In this document: positions 45,244 through 45,818 of the stretch, piece after piece | How positions within the stretch are numbered: position 1 is the first letter of the stretch | How the letters are laid out: the number at the start of each line of letters is the position of its first letter | Assembly: GCF_001667185.1 (NCBI RefSeq) | Contig: NZ_LZIC01000018.1 | Span: 1 to 45,818 of the forward strand | Length of the DNA: 45,818 nt | DNA from: Mycobacterium sp. 852002-50816_SCH5313054-b | GTDB lineage: Bacteria > Actinomycetota > Actinomycetes > Mycobacteriales > Mycobacteriaceae | Direction of reading: 5' to 3' | The notes under the pieces: model-generated | Seen by the model: only the letters and a program-made list of their open reading frames with translations | Told to the model about the DNA's origin: nothing | Database searches by the model: none | Position numbers and translations under genes: made by a program

Positions 45244-45818
45244 ATGTCGTTTGTCATCGCGGCCCCGGACATGGTGGCGGCGGCCGCGTCGGATTTGGCC
45301 GGTATCGAGTCGGCGCTCGGCGCGGCCCGCGCGGCGGCGGTCTCGACGACGGGGGTGCTGGCCGCGGCGGAGGATGAGGTGTCCGCGGCCATCGCGGCGC
45401 TGTTCTCGGCCCACGGCCGGTATTTTCAGGGACTCGGTGCGCAGGCGGTGGCGTTCCATGACCACTTCACGCAGACCTTGCGCGGGGCGGCGGGTGCCTA
45501 TCGGGGAACCGAGGCGGCGAATGCTTCACCGTTGCAAACCGTTTGGCAGGACGTGCGGGGGGCGATCAACGCGCCCACGGAATTGTTATTGGGCGCCCCG
45601 TTGATCGGCAACGGAATCAATGGTGCGCCGGGGACCGGGCAGCCCGGCGGGCCCGGCGGGTTGTTGTTCGGGTCCGGCGGTGCCGGTGGGTCCGGCGCGC
45701 CGGGGCTATCCGGCGGCCGAGGCGGCAACGCCGGGTTGTTGGGCAACGGCGGCAACGGATTTTCCGAACCGACCGGTTCCGGTCTGGCGGGTGGTAGCGG
45801 CGGGGCGGGCGGACTGGT
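45244..45818 (+). CDS. PE_PGRS family protein (partial; runs off window)
   Basis: The first 191 residues are visible. Residues 1-98 are a PE domain (MSFVIAAPDMVAAAASDLAG, then IESALGAARAA), though the usual Pro-Glu is Pro-Asp here (Pro8-Asp9). A linker with the PGRS-type segment NAPTELLLGAPLIGNGING follows, and from about residue 125 the Gly-Gly-rich repeat region begins (GGPGG, GSGGAGGSG, GNGGNG). Such proteins are exported by type VII secretion and sit at the cell surface. GGTAGGTGG stands ahead of ATG 45244. It takes the place next to caeB where glnA2 lies in M. tuberculosis, as I recall. Confidence 0.93.
   Translation, partial: MSFVIAAPDMVAAAASDLAGIESALGAARAAAVSTTGVLAAAEDEVSAAIAALFSAHGRYFQGLGAQAVAFHDHFTQTLRGAAGAYRGTEAANASPLQTVWQDVRGAINAPTELLLGAPLIGNGINGAPGTGQPGGPGGLLFGSGGAGGSGAPGLSGGRGGNAGLLGNGGNGFSEPTGSGLAGGSGGAGGL

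Noticed and set aside
45620..45818. Tandem repeats suggesting a CRISPR array or VNTR
   Set aside because: The repeats are short GGC/GGN codon runs of the PGRS region in a continuous open frame, without regular spacers.

Overview
The window is high-GC actinobacterial DNA from a slow-growing-type Mycobacterium. Markers include the FAS-II mycolic-acid operon, mabR, aceE, ptpA/ptkA, the caeA/caeB hydrolase pair, rnpB and a PE_PGRS gene. Gene order follows the M. tuberculosis Rv2246-to-Rv2223c backbone read in the opposite direction, with many extra genes inserted. This fits a non-tuberculous species; the M. avium complex is my guess, not shown by the sequence.

Layout. 1-7657 (minus): aceE, mabR, then fabD-acpM-kasA-kasB, with a near-perfect palindrome before fabD that is a candidate MabR operator. 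7762-9456 (plus): a lipoprotein, a DUF3052 protein, the one-Cys peroxiredoxin AhpE and tRNA-Val(UAC). 9471-19376: a mix of membrane proteins, an epoxide hydrolase, a DUF2236 protein, cobD, SURF1, the PtpA phosphatase/PtkA kinase pair, and a tightly overlapping cobC-like/NIF3/zinc-ribbon/RNase HI-phosphatase operon. 19398-35024: an accessory metabolic region with a TetR regulator, three cytochromes P450, two amidohydrolases, an aldehyde dehydrogenase, an alcohol dehydrogenase and a ferredoxin. 35141-40885: rnpB, a CYTH-CHAD protein, a secreted glycosidase-like protein, panB and a WS/DGAT acyltransferase. 40937-45818: caeA, a frameshifted DUF559/AbiEi gene bracketed by palindromic direct repeats, caeB and the start of a PE_PGRS gene.

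Three items stand out. (1) 25.7-29.0 kb looks like a small double-glycine (RiPP/bacteriocin-type) peptide island. It has a 49-aa peptide with a GG leader, a truncated C39 peptidase, a short membrane adaptor-like protein, an ECF sigma factor with a zinc-finger tail, and an FHA-HTH regulator. The peptide and the adaptor/peptidase operon share the same bipartite promoter (TGTCACC, 16 nt, GCTCYTA). The FHA gene and an 82-aa gene share a different 25-bp upstream box. (2) A molybdopterin oxidoreductase gene at 29.2-30.8 kb is broken by a 97-bp segment lying backwards between 12-bp inverted repeats; flipping it back restores one clean 513-codon frame. (3) The DUF559-type nuclease gene is flanked by two direct copies of a roughly 69-bp hairpin, and its last codons lie inside the second copy.
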